A DNA stretch of 64,000 nucleotides, taken from NCBI RefSeq assembly GCF_002265435.1, contig NZ_NOKQ01000196.1, positions 1 to 64,000 of the forward strand, written 5' to 3'. Shown here one piece after another: positions 31,531 to 41,875 of this stretch; within the stretch, counting starts at the first letter, position 1; every line of letters starts with the position of its first letter. The notes under the pieces were generated by a model. That model was not told the origin of the DNA, did not search any database, and saw only the letters and a program-made list of their open reading frames with translations. The stretch is from Tetzosporium hominis (GTDB lineage: Bacteria > Bacillota > Bacilli > Bacillales_A > Planococcaceae). The position numbers were made by a program, and so were the translations under genes.

Positions 31531-32070
31531 ATGATACTAGTTTTAGATGCAGGACACGGGCCTCATACGGCAGGAAAACGCTCACCAGACGGCAGATTGC
31601 GAGAATACACAGCGAATGCCGCCATTGTTCGCTACTTGATCAAGGAATTGCAAGATGTCGCCACCCTTCACGTCACGACTACAGGATTACGAGACGTCCC
31701 GTTATGGGAACGGTCGCAGCTGGCCAATACCGCCCAGGCCGATTTGTTTGTTTCCATACATGCCAATGCATACGGTTCTAACTGGAACGCGGTTTCGGGA
31801 ATCGAGACGTACATCTCTCCACATGCGAGTCGGCAGTCGGAGAAAGTGGCTGCTGCAGTGCAGAAGGAGCTGGTTAGTAAAACCGGAAGGCTCGACCGAG
31901 GTGTAAAAAGAGGCAACTTCCATGTACTCGTCCGAACAAAAATGCCTGCTATATTAGTAGAAGTGGGGTTCATGACAAATCGGTTAGAATGTGACTTGCT
32001 GCTGTCACCTGCGTACCAAAAACGCTGCGCCGTGGCCATCGCCACAGCTATCAAAAAATCTATGGGTTAA
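31531..32070 (+). CDS. N-acetylmuramoyl-L-alanine amidase (Amidase_3), no signal peptide
   Basis: 179 residues consisting only of a Zn amidase domain: LDAGHGPHTAGKR (first Zn His), the catalytic-region EYTANAAIVRYL Glu, SIHANAYG (His), and C-terminal PAILVEVGFMTN (Glu). The fold cuts the amide between N-acetylmuramic acid and the peptide stem. There is no signal peptide or wall-binding repeat, so release from the cell must be by another route, or it is a domesticated phage-type lysin. AAGGAGGG sits seven bases before the ATG. It is divergent from hprK. Confidence 0.92.
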   Translation: MILVLDAGHGPHTAGKRSPDGRLREYTANAAIVRYLIKELQDVATLHVTTTGLRDVPLWERSQLANTAQADLFVSIHANAYGSNWNAVSGIETYISPHASRQSEKVAAAVQKELVSKTGRLDRGVKRGNFHVLVRTKMPAILVEVGFMTNRLECDLLLSPAYQKRCAVAIATAIKKSMG

Positions 32071-32135
32071 TTAGCCATTAAATGCCGGTCATTTCTACTT
32101 GCCAAGGAAAGATTTTGAGAAAAAAGTAAGAACCA

Positions 32136-32176
32136 ACAGTGGCCGATTCGCTTATTGAGCGAATCGGCCACTGTTC
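32136..32176. terminator. Hairpin terminator after the amidase gene
   Basis: A perfect 17-bp stem ACAGTGGCCGATTCGCT / AGCGAATCGGCCACTGT with a short loop, followed by TCTTCTTAATTCTTT on the plus strand. Confidence 0.8.
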
Positions 32177-32310
32177 TTCTTAATTCTTTAACAAATCAAT
32201 CCAAGCTTGTAGAAAAGACCTATATTCTTAGAGCTTTGTTGAGAAGTTGTGGAACTGACCCAAATCTGCGACGTCTTCGCCTTTACTCGTTCTTTAGTTA
32301 TAGCTTACTT

Positions 32311-32595
32311 GCTGAATAGTGATCCGATAGTAGTCGGGCTACGCTGGGGCGGGCCCGTCACGAAAAGTTAGGAAGTCATAGTCCAGTCAGCGAGATAGTA
32401 GTCGCAACATACAGGTTCATTTTCAATGTACTTGTAATCGATATAACCCGTGGGGTTAAAATTCTGTTATCATTTTCGCTTACTAGCTGTTCAAGACTGT
32501 GTGTTCGAGCTCTAAGCATCGGGTCTTGCCCCAGCACAGCCCCGCATCTACCTAGTTTCTTAGAGAATACCCTTGAGTTTTGCACTACTATTCAG
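32311..32595. repeat. Possible small inverted-repeat element in gene-free gap
   Basis: GCTGAATAGT near 32311 and its reverse complement (ACTATTCAG) near 32587-32595 bound about 285 bases. Inside, GGGCTACGCTGGGGC...GCCCG (32336-32357) pairs with CGGGTCTTGCCCCAGCACAGCCC (32520-32542). No gene is present. It resembles a miniature inverted-repeat element, but no second copy is in the window. Confidence 0.45.
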
Positions 32596-32597
32596 AG

Positions 32598-32761
32598 GCA
32601 GCGCCGACCATACAAATCTGAATTTCCACAACTTCCGGCAAAGCAGTTACAGAGCGGTCTTCTACTATCACTAGATGTGGATCTTCTCCCGTACGATGAA
32701 GAATGGTGCAGGACTCGCTCGCAAAGCGAGTCCTGCACCTTTGGTTTATTGTTCTTAGAGA
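32598..32761. repeat. Dispersed repeat E, copy 2
   Basis: Matches 556-714 over most of its length. The hairpin stems are 32705-32719 and 32725-32739. Relative to copy 1, a T-A pair in the stem has become A-T on both arms. Together with the preceding element it fills the 823-base gap between the amidase and the DUF4097 gene. Confidence 0.8.
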
Positions 32762-32850
32762 AGTTTCATCGTCTCGAGAGAGAAGAGGCCGTTCTGTCGA
32801 AAATAGATTACGAGCTATTTAAATTGAAAATTGTATACCTTGATGTCTAT

Positions 32851-32887
32851 AAAAAACCTTGGAAGTCATAGGACTCCCAAGGTTTTT
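32851..32887 (-). terminator. Terminator of the DUF4097 gene
   Basis: Minus-strand stem AAAACCTTGGGAGTC / GACTTCCAAGGTTTT with T run, six bases after the stop. Confidence 0.85.
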
Positions 32888-32893
32888 GTTGGT

Positions 32894-34048
32894 TTAGCTA
32901 TTTAATTCAGGATCCACTGATGCCGTCTGAGACGCCGGTTCATCCGTCGTCGTATAACGCACAATCACCGTCCCCGTCTTCGCTTCACCTGATACATATA
33001 AAGGCGCTTGTCCGTCCTCTAATGCTTTCGTGAACGATACTTTCTTATTCATGAACTGCTCAGAGTGATTGCTCTGTGTCACATCCGCAAGCTGCACATC
33101 AAGTTGTCCAAGTTGTGTCGTTGCTTCCCCTTTTAAAGGAATATGACGTGGCACGTACAATTCTACATTTCCAGAAAGTGCAGAGCCTTCTAATTTTCGA
33201 GGCGCCTGATGTTTCGTCGTCAAGATCAAGTTACCGTTAACTGAACTCGCCTCAAGATCCCGAATCTTCCCTTCCACGTAAATGCGTCCGTTCACCGCTT
33301 CTACATCCACCGCTTCTCCGTTCACATCTTTCAATTGCACAGCACCGTTGACCGTTTCCACGTCAACTTCTTCAATTTCCATATGGTGCAAAGATACTTT
33401 TCCATTCGTCGTCTTCACTTTGATATGTTTTGCGTCGAATGACCCTGCCGTAAAGTCTCCGTTGAACAACCGGACTGTCAATTGCTCATAGTGTTCTTTC
33501 GGCACTTTCAATGTCATGTGGACGGCAATTGTCTTCATATCACTGAAGACACGCAAACGGCCATCCTCTTCTTTAAATACAAAATCCGAATGCAATTTTT
33601 GGCGAAGTTCTTCTTCTGCCATCCCGCGGTAAGATTTCACCGTTACATCTGCCGTTACGTGCCCATCTTCTGAAGGATAGATCTCGGCTTTACCGTTTGC
33701 AATGTCTACAGTAATAGAACGTAGGTGTTCTGGCTGTAGCGTATAGCTATCTTTAATTGTGACCGCATCTCCAAAAGGATTTTCAAAATCGAATTGGCGA
33801 AGCTTATCGACCGTCCCTTGCATCATCTGCATGACACGTTCTCCGATCACTGTAAAATCTCTCTTGGCATCTTCAATGAAGTCACGATTGCGATTCGTTG
33901 ACTGATTGGTTGAATGTTGGTGATCCGTGAATGTCGTATGTGTCTGTTCTTGTTCTTTTGATAAAGCGTCCAGCAGTCCCATTGCCTCTTGTGCAGTAAT
34001 TTGTCCGTTTTCTAGCATATCCAATATACGTTTACGTTCATCTTGCAT
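32894..34048 (-). CDS. DUF4097 adhesin-like protein with SHOCT-like N terminus (YvlB-like)
   Basis: 384 residues. The N-terminal ~35 residues (MQDERKRILDMLENGQITAQEAMGLLDAL) are the short SHOCT-like helical segment of YvlB. From about 100 to 370 there is a DUF4097 beta-solenoid with repeats such as IKVKTTNGKVSLHHMEIEEVDVETVNGAVQLKDVNGEAVDVEAVNGRIYVEG. No membrane segment is visible. In B. subtilis, yvlB lies in the envelope-stress yvlABCD operon; here it stands alone next to uvrA, and its role is unknown. Confidence 0.9.
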   Translation of the reverse strand: MQDERKRILDMLENGQITAQEAMGLLDALSKEQEQTHTTFTDHQHSTNQSTNRNRDFIEDAKRDFTVIGERVMQMMQGTVDKLRQFDFENPFGDAVTIKDSYTLQPEHLRSITVDIANGKAEIYPSEDGHVTADVTVKSYRGMAEEELRQKLHSDFVFKEEDGRLRVFSDMKTIAVHMTLKVPKEHYEQLTVRLFNGDFTAGSFDAKHIKVKTTNGKVSLHHMEIEEVDVETVNGAVQLKDVNGEAVDVEAVNGRIYVEGKIRDLEASSVNGNLILTTKHQAPRKLEGSALSGNVELYVPRHIPLKGEATTQLGQLDVQLADVTQSNHSEQFMNKKVSFTKALEDGQAPLYVSGEAKTGTVIVRYTTTDEPASQTASVDPELNS

Positions 34049-34130
34049 GGTGTGGCCTCCTCTTTCTACTGGTAGTCTTTCTCTTACAGTATCTCATACG
34101 TATTTCAAACGAAAAAGTTTCAAGCAATCG

Positions 34131-37004
34131 TCACGCTTTTACTTTTGTCGCCTTCTTCAACGCTTCTTCCATACGAGCCTTGTCCCGTTCTAGTACTGGT
34201 TTCAAATAGCGACCTGTATAGGACTCAGACACTTCACAAACTTCTTCCGGAGTTCCCGTTGCGACAAGAGTTCCTCCCTTGTCCCCGCCTTCAGGGCCAA
34301 GATCAATCATGTAGTCAGCCGTCTTGATCACATCCAGATTGTGCTCAATGACAAGTACACTGTCCCCATTGTCTACTAAGCGCTGCAAGACGACTAACAA
34401 TCGGGCAATATCATCTACATGCAATCCAGTCGTCGGTTCATCTAAAATATAAAAGCTCTTTCCGTTAGAACGTTTGTGGAGTTCACTCGCTAGCTTGACG
34501 CGTTGCGCCTCACCACCAGAAAGTGTCGTGGCTGGCTGACCTAGTGTCATATAGCCTAAACCGACATCAACAATCGTCTGCAGCTTGCGTGCAATCTTCG
34601 GATGGTTTTCGAAGAACACTACGGCATCTTCAATCGTCATCTCTAAAATGTCGGAAATGTTCTTCCCTTTGTATTTCACTTCAAGCGTCTCTCGGTTGTA
34701 GCGCTTCCCGTGACAAACTTCACACGGAACGTAGACATCCGGTAAGAAGTGCATCTCAATCTTTAAAATCCCGTCTCCGCGGCAGGCTTCACAGCGGCCC
34801 CCTTTAACATTGAAGCTGAATCGACCTTTTTTATACCCACGCACTTTCGCTTCATTGGTAGCTGCATAGACATCACGGATATCATCGAATACGCCTGTAT
34901 AGGTTGCCGGATTGGACCTTGGAGTTCTTCCGATTGGAGACTGGTCAATATCGATAATTTTTTCGAGTTGCTCGATACCTGTAACACCTTTACTGGCTCC
35001 AGGTTTCGTTTTAGCACGGTTGATCTTTTGCGCCAACGACTTGTACAAGATTTCATTGATCAATGTACTTTTCCCTGAACCAGACACACCAGTTACTGCG
35101 GTGAACACGCCTAAAGGAATGTCGACACTGACTCCTTTTAAGTTGTTTTCAGTCGCATCTTTGATTGTCAATTTTCTTCCGTCTGATACTCTACGCTCTG
35201 TAGGAACTGGAATGAATTTCTTACCGCTCAAGTAGTGACCAGTGAGCGATGCCTTGTTCTTCATTACTTGTTTCGGAGTACCTGCTGCTACAATTTCTCC
35301 ACCGTGTACACCCGCTCCAGGACCGATGTCAATCAAGTAATCCGCTGCCATCATGGTATCTTCGTCATGTTCTACAACAATCAGCGTATTCCCAATATCG
35401 CGCATACTCTGGAGCGTCCCAATCAAACGGTCGTTATCTCGTTGATGAAGCCCAATCGAAGGCTCATCCAGAATGTACAACACTCCAGTCAAGCGTGAGC
35501 CGATTTGTGTGGCCAGTCGAATACGTTGTGCTTCTCCTCCTGAAAGAGTTCCTGCTGCACGGCTTAATGTCAGGTAGTCTAATCCCACATTGACGAGGAA
35601 ACCAAGTCGCTCTTCGATTTCTCGTAAGATCAGACGTGCGATTTGCATGTCTTTTTCTGACAAAGAGAGTGAATCAAAGAATGCCTGAGCTTCTTCAATA
35701 GAAAACTCACTCACTTCTCCGATATGAAGGTCGCGCACTTTCACGGCACGAGACTCTTCTTTCAGACGGTAGCCGCTACATGTAGGGCAGGCGTGCTCCG
35801 CCATGTATTTTTCCATCTGTTCACGAATGTAATCCGAAGACGTATCTTTATAGCGGCGCTCGACGTTCGCAAGTACTCCTTCAAAATAAATCATATTGTC
35901 TCGAACTTGACCAAATTCATTCACATAGCGGAATCGGAGTTTTTCTTTGCCCGACCCTTTCATGATCTTATCCCACTGGTCTTTAGGCAAATCTTTAACC
36001 GGCTTTTTCATTGAAATCTTATAATGTTTCGCTACAGCCTCTAAAAGTTTCGGATAGTAATTGGAACTTGTAGGTTGCCAAGCTACGATAGCTCCCTGTT
36101 CAAGAGATAATGTCATATCTGGAACTACCAGCTCTGGGTCTACTTCAAGCTTCACTCCAAGACCGTCACAGTCCGGACAAGCACCAAACGGACTGTTGAA
36201 TGAGAACATCCGAGGCTCTAACTCTCCGATAGAGAACCCACAGTAAGGGCAGGCATGATGTTCAGAGAACAACAATTCTTCTTCCCCAATGACATCGATG
36301 ATGACATTTCCTTCTGCTAGACGAAGAGCGGCTTCTAATGAATCACTCAAGCGCGCTTCCACGCCTTCTTTAATGACAATTCGGTCAATGACAACAGAAA
36401 TGGTATGCTTTTTGTTTTTCTCTAATTCAATATTGTCGTCTAAGTCAATCAGGTCTTCGTTAACGCGTACGCGGACATATCCTTGTTTACGTAAGTCATC
36501 AAGTAACTTCACATGGGTCCCTTTACGCCCTGACACTACTGGAGCCAATACTTGCAGCTTCGTGCGTTCCGGATATTCCATGATGCGGTCTACCATCTGT
36601 TCAATGGTTTGAGATGTGATTTCAATCCCATGATTTGGACAGATCGGCTTCCCTACTCGCGCATATAAAAGACGCAGGTAATCATTGATTTCTGTCACTG
36701 TCCCTACTGTAGAACGAGGATTTCGACTCGTCGTTTTTTGGTCGATCGAGATGGCCGGAGATAACCCTTCGATGGTATCTACATCCGGTTTATCCATCTG
36801 CCCTAAAAATTGGCGAGCATAAGCGGAGAGTGACTCTACATAGCGGCGTTGCCCTTCTGCGTAAATTGTATCGAAAGCAAGTGAGGATTTCCCTGACCCT
36901 GAAAGTCCCGTCATGACGACGAGCTTGTCACGTGGAATTGTCACACTCACATTTTTTAAGTTATGGGCACGAGCCCCTTCAATTCGAATCTCTTGGTGTT
37001 TCAT
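34131..37004 (-). CDS. uvrA: Excinuclease ABC subunit A
   Basis: 957 residues. Two ABC ATPase modules: Walker [15 protein letters not shown] near residue 35 and [13 protein letters not shown] near 640, and two LSGGEAQR signatures. Two Zn modules are visible (CPYC...CPDC and CEAC...CEVC). It recognises bulky DNA lesions and loads UvrB. Its ATG immediately follows the uvrB stop, so the two are one operon. Confidence 0.98.
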   Translation of the reverse strand: MKHQEIRIEGARAHNLKNVSVTIPRDKLVVMTGLSGSGKSSLAFDTIYAEGQRRYVESLSAYARQFLGQMDKPDVDTIEGLSPAISIDQKTTSRNPRSTVGTVTEINDYLRLLYARVGKPICPNHGIEITSQTIEQMVDRIMEYPERTKLQVLAPVVSGRKGTHVKLLDDLRKQGYVRVRVNEDLIDLDDNIELEKNKKHTISVVIDRIVIKEGVEARLSDSLEAALRLAEGNVIIDVIGEEELLFSEHHACPYCGFSIGELEPRMFSFNSPFGACPDCDGLGVKLEVDPELVVPDMTLSLEQGAIVAWQPTSSNYYPKLLEAVAKHYKISMKKPVKDLPKDQWDKIMKGSGKEKLRFRYVNEFGQVRDNMIYFEGVLANVERRYKDTSSDYIREQMEKYMAEHACPTCSGYRLKEESRAVKVRDLHIGEVSEFSIEEAQAFFDSLSLSEKDMQIARLILREIEERLGFLVNVGLDYLTLSRAAGTLSGGEAQRIRLATQIGSRLTGVLYILDEPSIGLHQRDNDRLIGTLQSMRDIGNTLIVVEHDEDTMMAADYLIDIGPGAGVHGGEIVAAGTPKQVMKNKASLTGHYLSGKKFIPVPTERRVSDGRKLTIKDATENNLKGVSVDIPLGVFTAVTGVSGSGKSTLINEILYKSLAQKINRAKTKPGASKGVTGIEQLEKIIDIDQSPIGRTPRSNPATYTGVFDDIRDVYAATNEAKVRGYKKGRFSFNVKGGRCEACRGDGILKIEMHFLPDVYVPCEVCHGKRYNRETLEVKYKGKNISDILEMTIEDAVVFFENHPKIARKLQTIVDVGLGYMTLGQPATTLSGGEAQRVKLASELHKRSNGKSFYILDEPTTGLHVDDIARLLVVLQRLVDNGDSVLVIEHNLDVIKTADYMIDLGPEGGDKGGTLVATGTPEEVCEVSESYTGRYLKPVLERDKARMEEALKKATKVKA

Positions 37005-38999
37005 TTAGTTTCCTCCCTCCAGCTTCAATTCTAGAAGTGCATCTCGCAGTTCAGCCGCTCGCTCGAAGTTCAGAGCACGTGCAGCATCTTTCATTTCCTT
37101 TTCTAAGCTGGTAATAAGAGTAGCTCGCTCTTCTTTTGAAAGCTGCTTTCCGGACACCAATTGCTGAGCATAAGTTTCCGTCTCTTCTGCAGTTTGCGTA
37201 GCTCGTATGACTTCGGGCACTTTCTTGGCAATAGTTGTCGGTGTAATACCATGTTTCTCATTGTATTCCATTTGAATGGTGCGACGACGTTTCGTCTCAT
37301 CGATGGCCTTTTGCATGGAATCTGTGATTTTATCGGCATACATGATGACTTCACCATTTGAGTTTCGCGCCGCGCGACCGATTGTCTGAATCAACGAACG
37401 CTCCGAGCGTAAAAATCCTTCTTTGTCTGCATCCAAAATTGCCACAAGAGAGACTTCAGGAATATCTAAACCTTCTCGTAATAAGTTAATTCCAATCAAT
37501 ACGTCGTAAGTACCAAGACGCAATTCTCGAATGATTTCAATCCGCTCAAGCGTTTTAATTTCCGAATGTAAGTACTGCACTTTAATTTGCAGTTCCTTCA
37601 AATAATCAGCTAAATCTTCCGACATCTTCTTGGTCAAAGTCGTAATCAACACACGTTCATTACGTTCCGCTCGAAGATTGATTTCGTGAATCAAATCATC
37701 AATCTGTCCATGAATTGGTCGAATAGTAATGACCGGATCCAGAAGCCCTGTTGGACGAATGATTTGTTCGACCATTTCTGGCGAGTGTTCGAGCTCATAT
37801 GGACCTGGAGTTGCCGATACATAGATGGCTTGATGGATTCGGTCTTCGAACTCTTCAAACTTCAAAGGACGGTTGTCTAGTGCTGACGGCAAACGGAAGC
37901 CATGTTCTACTAGAACCGATTTACGCGCTTGGTCTCCGTTATACATGCCGCGAACCTGTGGTAAAGAGACATGGCTCTCATCCACAACAAGTAAAAAGTC
38001 ATCCGGGAAATAGTCAAGTAACGTATAAGGAGTGGCACCTGCTTCACGTAATGTCAAATGTCGAGAGTAGTTTTCAATACCAGAACAGAAGCCCATCTCT
38101 CTCATCATCTCAAGGTCATAATTGGTTCTTTGCTCTAGACGTTGCGCTTCAAGTAACTTGTCTGCTGCACGTAACTTTTCCAGTTGTTCTTCCAGTTCTC
38201 TCTCGATATTTCCGATGGCAATTTGCATCTTTTCTTCTCGAGTAACGAAGTGGGATGCTGGGAAAATAGCGACGTGGTCGCGCTCAGCAACAATCTCACC
38301 AGTCAATGCATCCACTTCACGAATTCGATCAATCTCGTCTCCAAAAAACTCGACTCGAATACATTTTTCATCTCGAGAAGCTGGAAAGATCTCGACAACA
38401 TCTCCTCGAACACGGAAAGTCCCCCGGATAAAATTGATATCATTGCGTTCGTATTGGACATCTACAAGGCGACGAAGCAATTGATTGCGTTCAATCTCCA
38501 TTCCTGTACGCAAGGAAACGACCATCTCTTTATATTCTTCCGGATTCCCTAAACCATAGATACAAGAAACGGAAGCGATGATGATGACGTCTTTACGTTC
38601 AAATAAAGCCGACGTCGCAGAGTGACGTAGCTTGTCAATTTCATCGTTGATACTGGAATCCTTTTCTATATAAGTGTCCGTCTGAGGAACGTAAGCTTCC
38701 GGTTGATAGTAGTCGTAATAACTAACGAAGTATTCAACTGCGTTATTGGGGAAAAATTCTTTGAACTCACTATATAGCTGTCCTGCAAGTGTCTTGTTGT
38801 GGGCCATGACAAGAGTAGGACGATTAATTTCTTTTATCACGTTTGAAACGGTGAACGTCTTTCCTGTACCCGTTGCACCGAGAAGTGTCTGATGACGTTT
38901 GCCCTGCTGGACACCTTCAATCAGTTCTTGAATCGCATTGATTTGATCGCCTGCAGGTTCATAGGGAGCTTGCAGATCAAAGAGGGTTTCTTCGGCCAT
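37005..38999 (-). CDS. uvrB: Excinuclease ABC subunit B
   Basis: 664 residues. Walker [17 protein letters not shown], the beta-hairpin region [21 protein letters not shown] used to clamp DNA, helicase motifs DESHVSLPQ and TIGRAARN, and a C-terminal UVR domain ([20 protein letters not shown]) that contacts UvrC. It unwinds and verifies damaged DNA. A LexA-type box lies about 80 bases upstream. Confidence 0.98.
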   Translation of the reverse strand: MAEETLFDLQAPYEPAGDQINAIQELIEGVQQGKRHQTLLGATGTGKTFTVSNVIKEINRPTLVMAHNKTLAGQLYSEFKEFFPNNAVEYFVSYYDYYQPEAYVPQTDTYIEKDSSINDEIDKLRHSATSALFERKDVIIIASVSCIYGLGNPEEYKEMVVSLRTGMEIERNQLLRRLVDVQYERNDINFIRGTFRVRGDVVEIFPASRDEKCIRVEFFGDEIDRIREVDALTGEIVAERDHVAIFPASHFVTREEKMQIAIGNIERELEEQLEKLRAADKLLEAQRLEQRTNYDLEMMREMGFCSGIENYSRHLTLREAGATPYTLLDYFPDDFLLVVDESHVSLPQVRGMYNGDQARKSVLVEHGFRLPSALDNRPLKFEEFEDRIHQAIYVSATPGPYELEHSPEMVEQIIRPTGLLDPVITIRPIHGQIDDLIHEINLRAERNERVLITTLTKKMSEDLADYLKELQIKVQYLHSEIKTLERIEIIRELRLGTYDVLIGINLLREGLDIPEVSLVAILDADKEGFLRSERSLIQTIGRAARNSNGEVIMYADKITDSMQKAIDETKRRRTIQMEYNEKHGITPTTIAKKVPEVIRATQTAEETETYAQQLVSGKQLSKEERATLITSLEKEMKDAARALNFERAAELRDALLELKLEGGN

Positions 39000-39077
39000 G
39001 TGTCACACTTCCTTCTATTAATAAGTCGTTCTGTTTGTCGTTGGTATGCTATACCCTTTTTAACCGGCAGTTAAAAA

Positions 39078-39091
39078 CGAACGTATGTTTT
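39078..39091. promoter_or_regulatory. LexA (SOS) box upstream of uvrB
   Basis: CGAACGTATGTTTT matches the Bacillus LexA box CGAACATATGTTCG at 11 of 14 positions, keeping the CGAAC and GTT halves. It lies 79-92 bases before the uvrB start, where SOS control is expected. Confidence 0.75.
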
Positions 39092-39141
39092 TATAGTAGT
39101 CCTTCCTGCTTATTTTCGCAATTGATAACCTTTTATAAACG

Positions 39142-39168
39142 AAAAAAAACTGCACATCGGCAGTTTTT
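39142..39168 (-). terminator. Terminator of the IDEAL-domain gene
   Basis: Minus-strand AAACTGC / GCAGTTT stem with a T8 run; the stem starts within the stop codon. Confidence 0.85.
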
Positions 39169-39403
39169 AATCGTTTTTATGTAGCTCTTTGAGCTGACCT
39201 GTATATAGCATGAACTTCTCTTGATCCCCCAAGTCCAATGCTTCATCGATGCGCTTCTCTAATCTCTCGATGAGCTGCTCTCGGTGAATATGGTCTAAGA
39301 ACATATCCAGATAGATTTCTTGTAGCAGCGCGGCCGAGGTGTTCTCTGTTCCCGTGTCTGACATAGCTTTTAGAAAATCTGTGTATGAATAGTACTTATC
39401 CAT
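39167..39403 (-). CDS. IDEAL-domain protein
   Basis: 78 residues from ATG 39403, chosen because AGAGGTGA precedes it; a GTG three codons upstream overlaps that site. The C-terminal half, LIERLEKRIDEALDLGDQEKFMLYTGQLKEL, is the IDEAL domain found in small Firmicute proteins and at the end of some larger ones. In B. subtilis, such proteins are linked to ComK-box genes and protein binding, but no biochemical role is fixed. It is divergent from the neighbouring comK-like gene. Confidence 0.85.
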   Translation of the reverse strand: MDKYYSYTDFLKAMSDTGTENTSAALLQEIYLDMFLDHIHREQLIERLEKRIDEALDLGDQEKFMLYTGQLKELHKND

Positions 39404-39520
39404 AATATTCACCTCTTTTGATTTCTATTATAGCAACACTTTCTTTATTTGCAATAACTTTTTAGAAAATTCAAACTAAATGAACTAGAGTTTGTTTTTT
39501 AAATAATCCAATAATAATAG

Positions 39521-39548
39521 TTGTCTCACTTCCATTTATCGGTATAAT
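39521..39548 (+). promoter_or_regulatory. Promoter of comK-like gene 1
   Basis: TTGTCT (39521-39526), 16-base spacer, TATAAT (39543-39548), about 34 bases before the TTG start. No clear AAAA-N5-TTTT ComK box pair is seen upstream. Confidence 0.6.
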
Positions 39549-39581
39549 AGGAAGTAATATAAGACGAAGGGGCTATGTTAT

Positions 39582-40115
39582 TTGAACGGAAAACGAGTAG
39601 ATAAAGATACATACTTAACGCTAGACACCGCCATCGTAAGACCGGTCTTCAGCGATTTACGTTTACAGGCAGAAGTGATCACCTTATCTGGAACAAAAAC
39701 GATTTATGCCGCAGACTGTTTCACGCTAGTAAAAAACACATTTGAGTTTTGCGGAAAATCTATAGGTTATGCAATTAAAGAAGCAAATGAATTACTTGGT
39801 CCGTATCATAAAATTCCCATTGTGGTAGAAAATGTGGCTGGGCAGTTGTTTGTGTTAGTCCCTTTACTGTCTCCCCGCTCTCCTTTGAACACTTGGGTGG
39901 CACTCCATGCCATTGCCCTTCACAAGAAATCAGCTGTTGCCAACGGCTTTACGGATATCCATTTGACTAACGGAGAGATTGTCACAGTCAATTCTTCTTT
40001 CACGACTTTGAACAGACAAATTGTACTTGCTAATGCTCTACGTGCTGCCTATTTAAAAAACGTAGAAGACAGACATCAGTTTTTGTCGTTCGCATCTCCT
40101 CTTTTGCCTAAATAA
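39582..40115 (+). CDS. comK: ComK-family competence transcription factor (copy 1)
   Basis: 177 residues. Starts at TTG with AAGGGG about ten bases upstream. The ComK fold shows in DCFTLVKNTFEFCGKSIGYAIKEANELLGPYHKIPIVV, then LLSPRSPLNTWVALHAI, then LTNGEIVTVNSSFTTLNRQIVLANALRAAYL. ComK binds A/T-rich AAAA/TTTT boxes and turns on DNA-uptake genes. A second ComK-like gene is at 56678-57148; the two are quite different in sequence. The last 40 bases overlap the convergent gene. Confidence 0.85.
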   Translation: MNGKRVDKDTYLTLDTAIVRPVFSDLRLQAEVITLSGTKTIYAADCFTLVKNTFEFCGKSIGYAIKEANELLGPYHKIPIVVENVAGQLFVLVPLLSPRSPLNTWVALHAIALHKKSAVANGFTDIHLTNGEIVTVNSSFTTLNRQIVLANALRAAYLKNVEDRHQFLSFASPLLPK

Positions 40116-40450
40116 AGTTGTAAATACTCTTCTACTTGGTTACGAAGACGTACGTTTAAATAACGACGATGCTCTTCGTATCCTTGATGGAAGAAGATAT
40201 ATTCTGTAAACAACTCATCGCCTTCCCCTCTCACGACTTTAAGTCCCTGACTCCGAATCACTTGATGCACGTTTTTCAATTCCTGCTGCACTGCTCTGTC
40301 TGCTTGATCCAATAACTCTAAATAAGGTCTTGGCAATTTAAAGCCAGCTTTGCTAAACAACTCGCGGTCTTTTGCCAGCACTGTCATAACCATTGGCAAA
40401 TAAATGAGTTTTTCAAGAGCATCCAACATCTCTTCTGACAAAACAGGCAT
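40076..40450 (-). CDS. Conserved hypothetical protein
   Basis: 124 residues from ATG 40450, with AAGGAGTG upstream. Mostly helical and charged, with YLPMVMTVLAKDRELFSKAGFKLPRPYLELLDQ and a C-terminal EYIFFHQGYEEHRRYLNVRLRNQVEEYLQLYL. I recall similar small proteins in Bacillales (YhjD-like) but cannot assign a function. It is convergent with and overlaps the comK-like gene by 40 bases. Confidence 0.75.
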   Translation of the reverse strand: MPVLSEEMLDALEKLIYLPMVMTVLAKDRELFSKAGFKLPRPYLELLDQADRAVQQELKNVHQVIRSQGLKVVRGEGDELFTEYIFFHQGYEEHRRYLNVRLRNQVEEYLQLYLGKRGDANDKN

Positions 40451-40507
40451 TTCCCTCACTCCTTAATCGAACAAACGTTCTATATCTATTATTGTACATC
40501 GAACAAT

Positions 40508-40545
40508 AAAAAAAGCAACTTCCAATTTCTTCGGAAGTTGCTTTT
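40508..40545 (-). terminator. Terminator of the tagO-like gene
   Basis: Minus-strand AAAGCAACTTCC / GGAAGTTGCTTT stem with T run, right after the stop of the glycosyl-1-phosphate transferase gene. Confidence 0.88.
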
Positions 40546-40547
40546 GC

Positions 40548-41588
40548 TTATTTTGTGAATTTCAAGAAATTAAGTAGTGGGCGATAATTCTTACCCGCTA
40601 AGCCGATCATCTCTACGAACAATTCAATGATGACTAGCATCACCGCTACAAGGAGAAGTGCCCCCCATACTGTAGCTTGAGAGAAAATCAAAGCTGTGAT
40701 ACCAAATAGAGCGGCAATCGCATAAATAATCAAAACCGTTTGACGGTGTGTAAAGCCGACATTTAACAGACAGTGATGCAAATGCGATTTATCCGCTGCG
40801 GACAACGGTTGCTTCTCACGCAGTCGTCTCACGATAGCAAAGAACGTATCGGAAACAGGAACACCTAACATGATGACTGGAATGATTAAAGCAAACATCG
40901 TAACTCCTTTAAAGCCAAGTAACGCAAACACGGATATCATAAATCCAAGGAACAAGGCTCCCGTGTCTCCCATAAAAATACGGGCCGGGTAGAAGTTAAA
41001 TACTAAGAAACCAAGTGTACTAGCTGCTAATATAGCTGTTACAGTAGCTACAAATGGGTTCCCCATTAAAATCGCCATAGCGGATAGGGTGACTAGTGCA
41101 ATAGTAGAAACACCAGCTGCCAAGCCATCCAATCCATCAATCAGATTCACCGCATTGGTGATTCCTACGATCCAAATGATAGTGAGTGGAATGGCAAAGT
41201 ACCCAAATTCCAAGTCTCCACCAAACGGAAGATTGATAAATTCAATTTGAATTTCGCCGTAAACTACAATGACAACAGCTGCAGCAAGTTGACCAAGCAT
41301 TTTTGCTTTTGCAGTAATTTCTAACATATCATCAAGGACTCCCGTGATGATGATAATAGTAGCTCCTATTAATAACGCTTTATCAAAGTCGCCGTCTGGA
41401 CGATAGATTAAATAAGTTACGATAAAAGATAGATAGATGGCAAGGCCACCAAGGCGCGGCATGATGCGCGCATGAACTTTACGATAATTGGGACGATCCA
41501 CAGCTCCGATTCGGTAAGCAAGACGCTTTACGAGCGGAGTAAATACGATGGATGCGACAAATGCCAAGACCAATGCATAGGCTAGCAT
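40548..41588 (-). CDS. tagO: UDP-GlcNAc:undecaprenyl-phosphate GlcNAc-1-phosphate transferase (TagO/MraY family)
   Basis: 346 residues, a polytopic membrane protein with about 10 helices. The family motifs are VDRPNYRKVHARIMPRLGGLAIY, catalytic NAVNLIDGLDGLAAGVS, MGDTGALFLGF, and the HLHHCLL region. It attaches GlcNAc-1-phosphate to undecaprenyl phosphate, the first step of wall teichoic acid and related polymers. It stands alone with its own terminator; the symbol is by similarity to TagO and could also be a WecA-like role. Confidence 0.9.
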   Translation of the reverse strand: MLAYALVLAFVASIVFTPLVKRLAYRIGAVDRPNYRKVHARIMPRLGGLAIYLSFIVTYLIYRPDGDFDKALLIGATIIIITGVLDDMLEITAKAKMLGQLAAAVVIVVYGEIQIEFINLPFGGDLEFGYFAIPLTIIWIVGITNAVNLIDGLDGLAAGVSTIALVTLSAMAILMGNPFVATVTAILAASTLGFLVFNFYPARIFMGDTGALFLGFMISVFALLGFKGVTMFALIIPVIMLGVPVSDTFFAIVRRLREKQPLSAADKSHLHHCLLNVGFTHRQTVLIIYAIAALFGITALIFSQATVWGALLLVAVMLVIIELFVEMIGLAGKNYRPLLNFLKFTK

Positions 41589-41875
41589 GTCTCTCCTCCT
41601 CTTTCTAATTAAAACTATAATTTTTCATAGAACTCTGGTTCTATAACTAGACGTTGCTTACATACAAGAAGTTTCAGCTAAAACACTGAAACTCTAGGAA
41701 AGTATATAGGATGCCTATTTAATTGTCAAAAGACGGACGACCTATTTCTAAAAGTATACCCACAGTCATAGAAATTAAAGCCATTAAATAGACATCTTCC
41801 TAATTTTCAGAATCATCGTTTTCAGAAGCGATATATGATATACTTTCAGTAATTTGAATAGATAGGGGAATCGCC

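Noticed and set aside
32677-32871. 64-codon plus-strand frame
   Set aside because: It runs through the repeat E hairpin and a terminator; the other copy of the repeat does not keep the frame.
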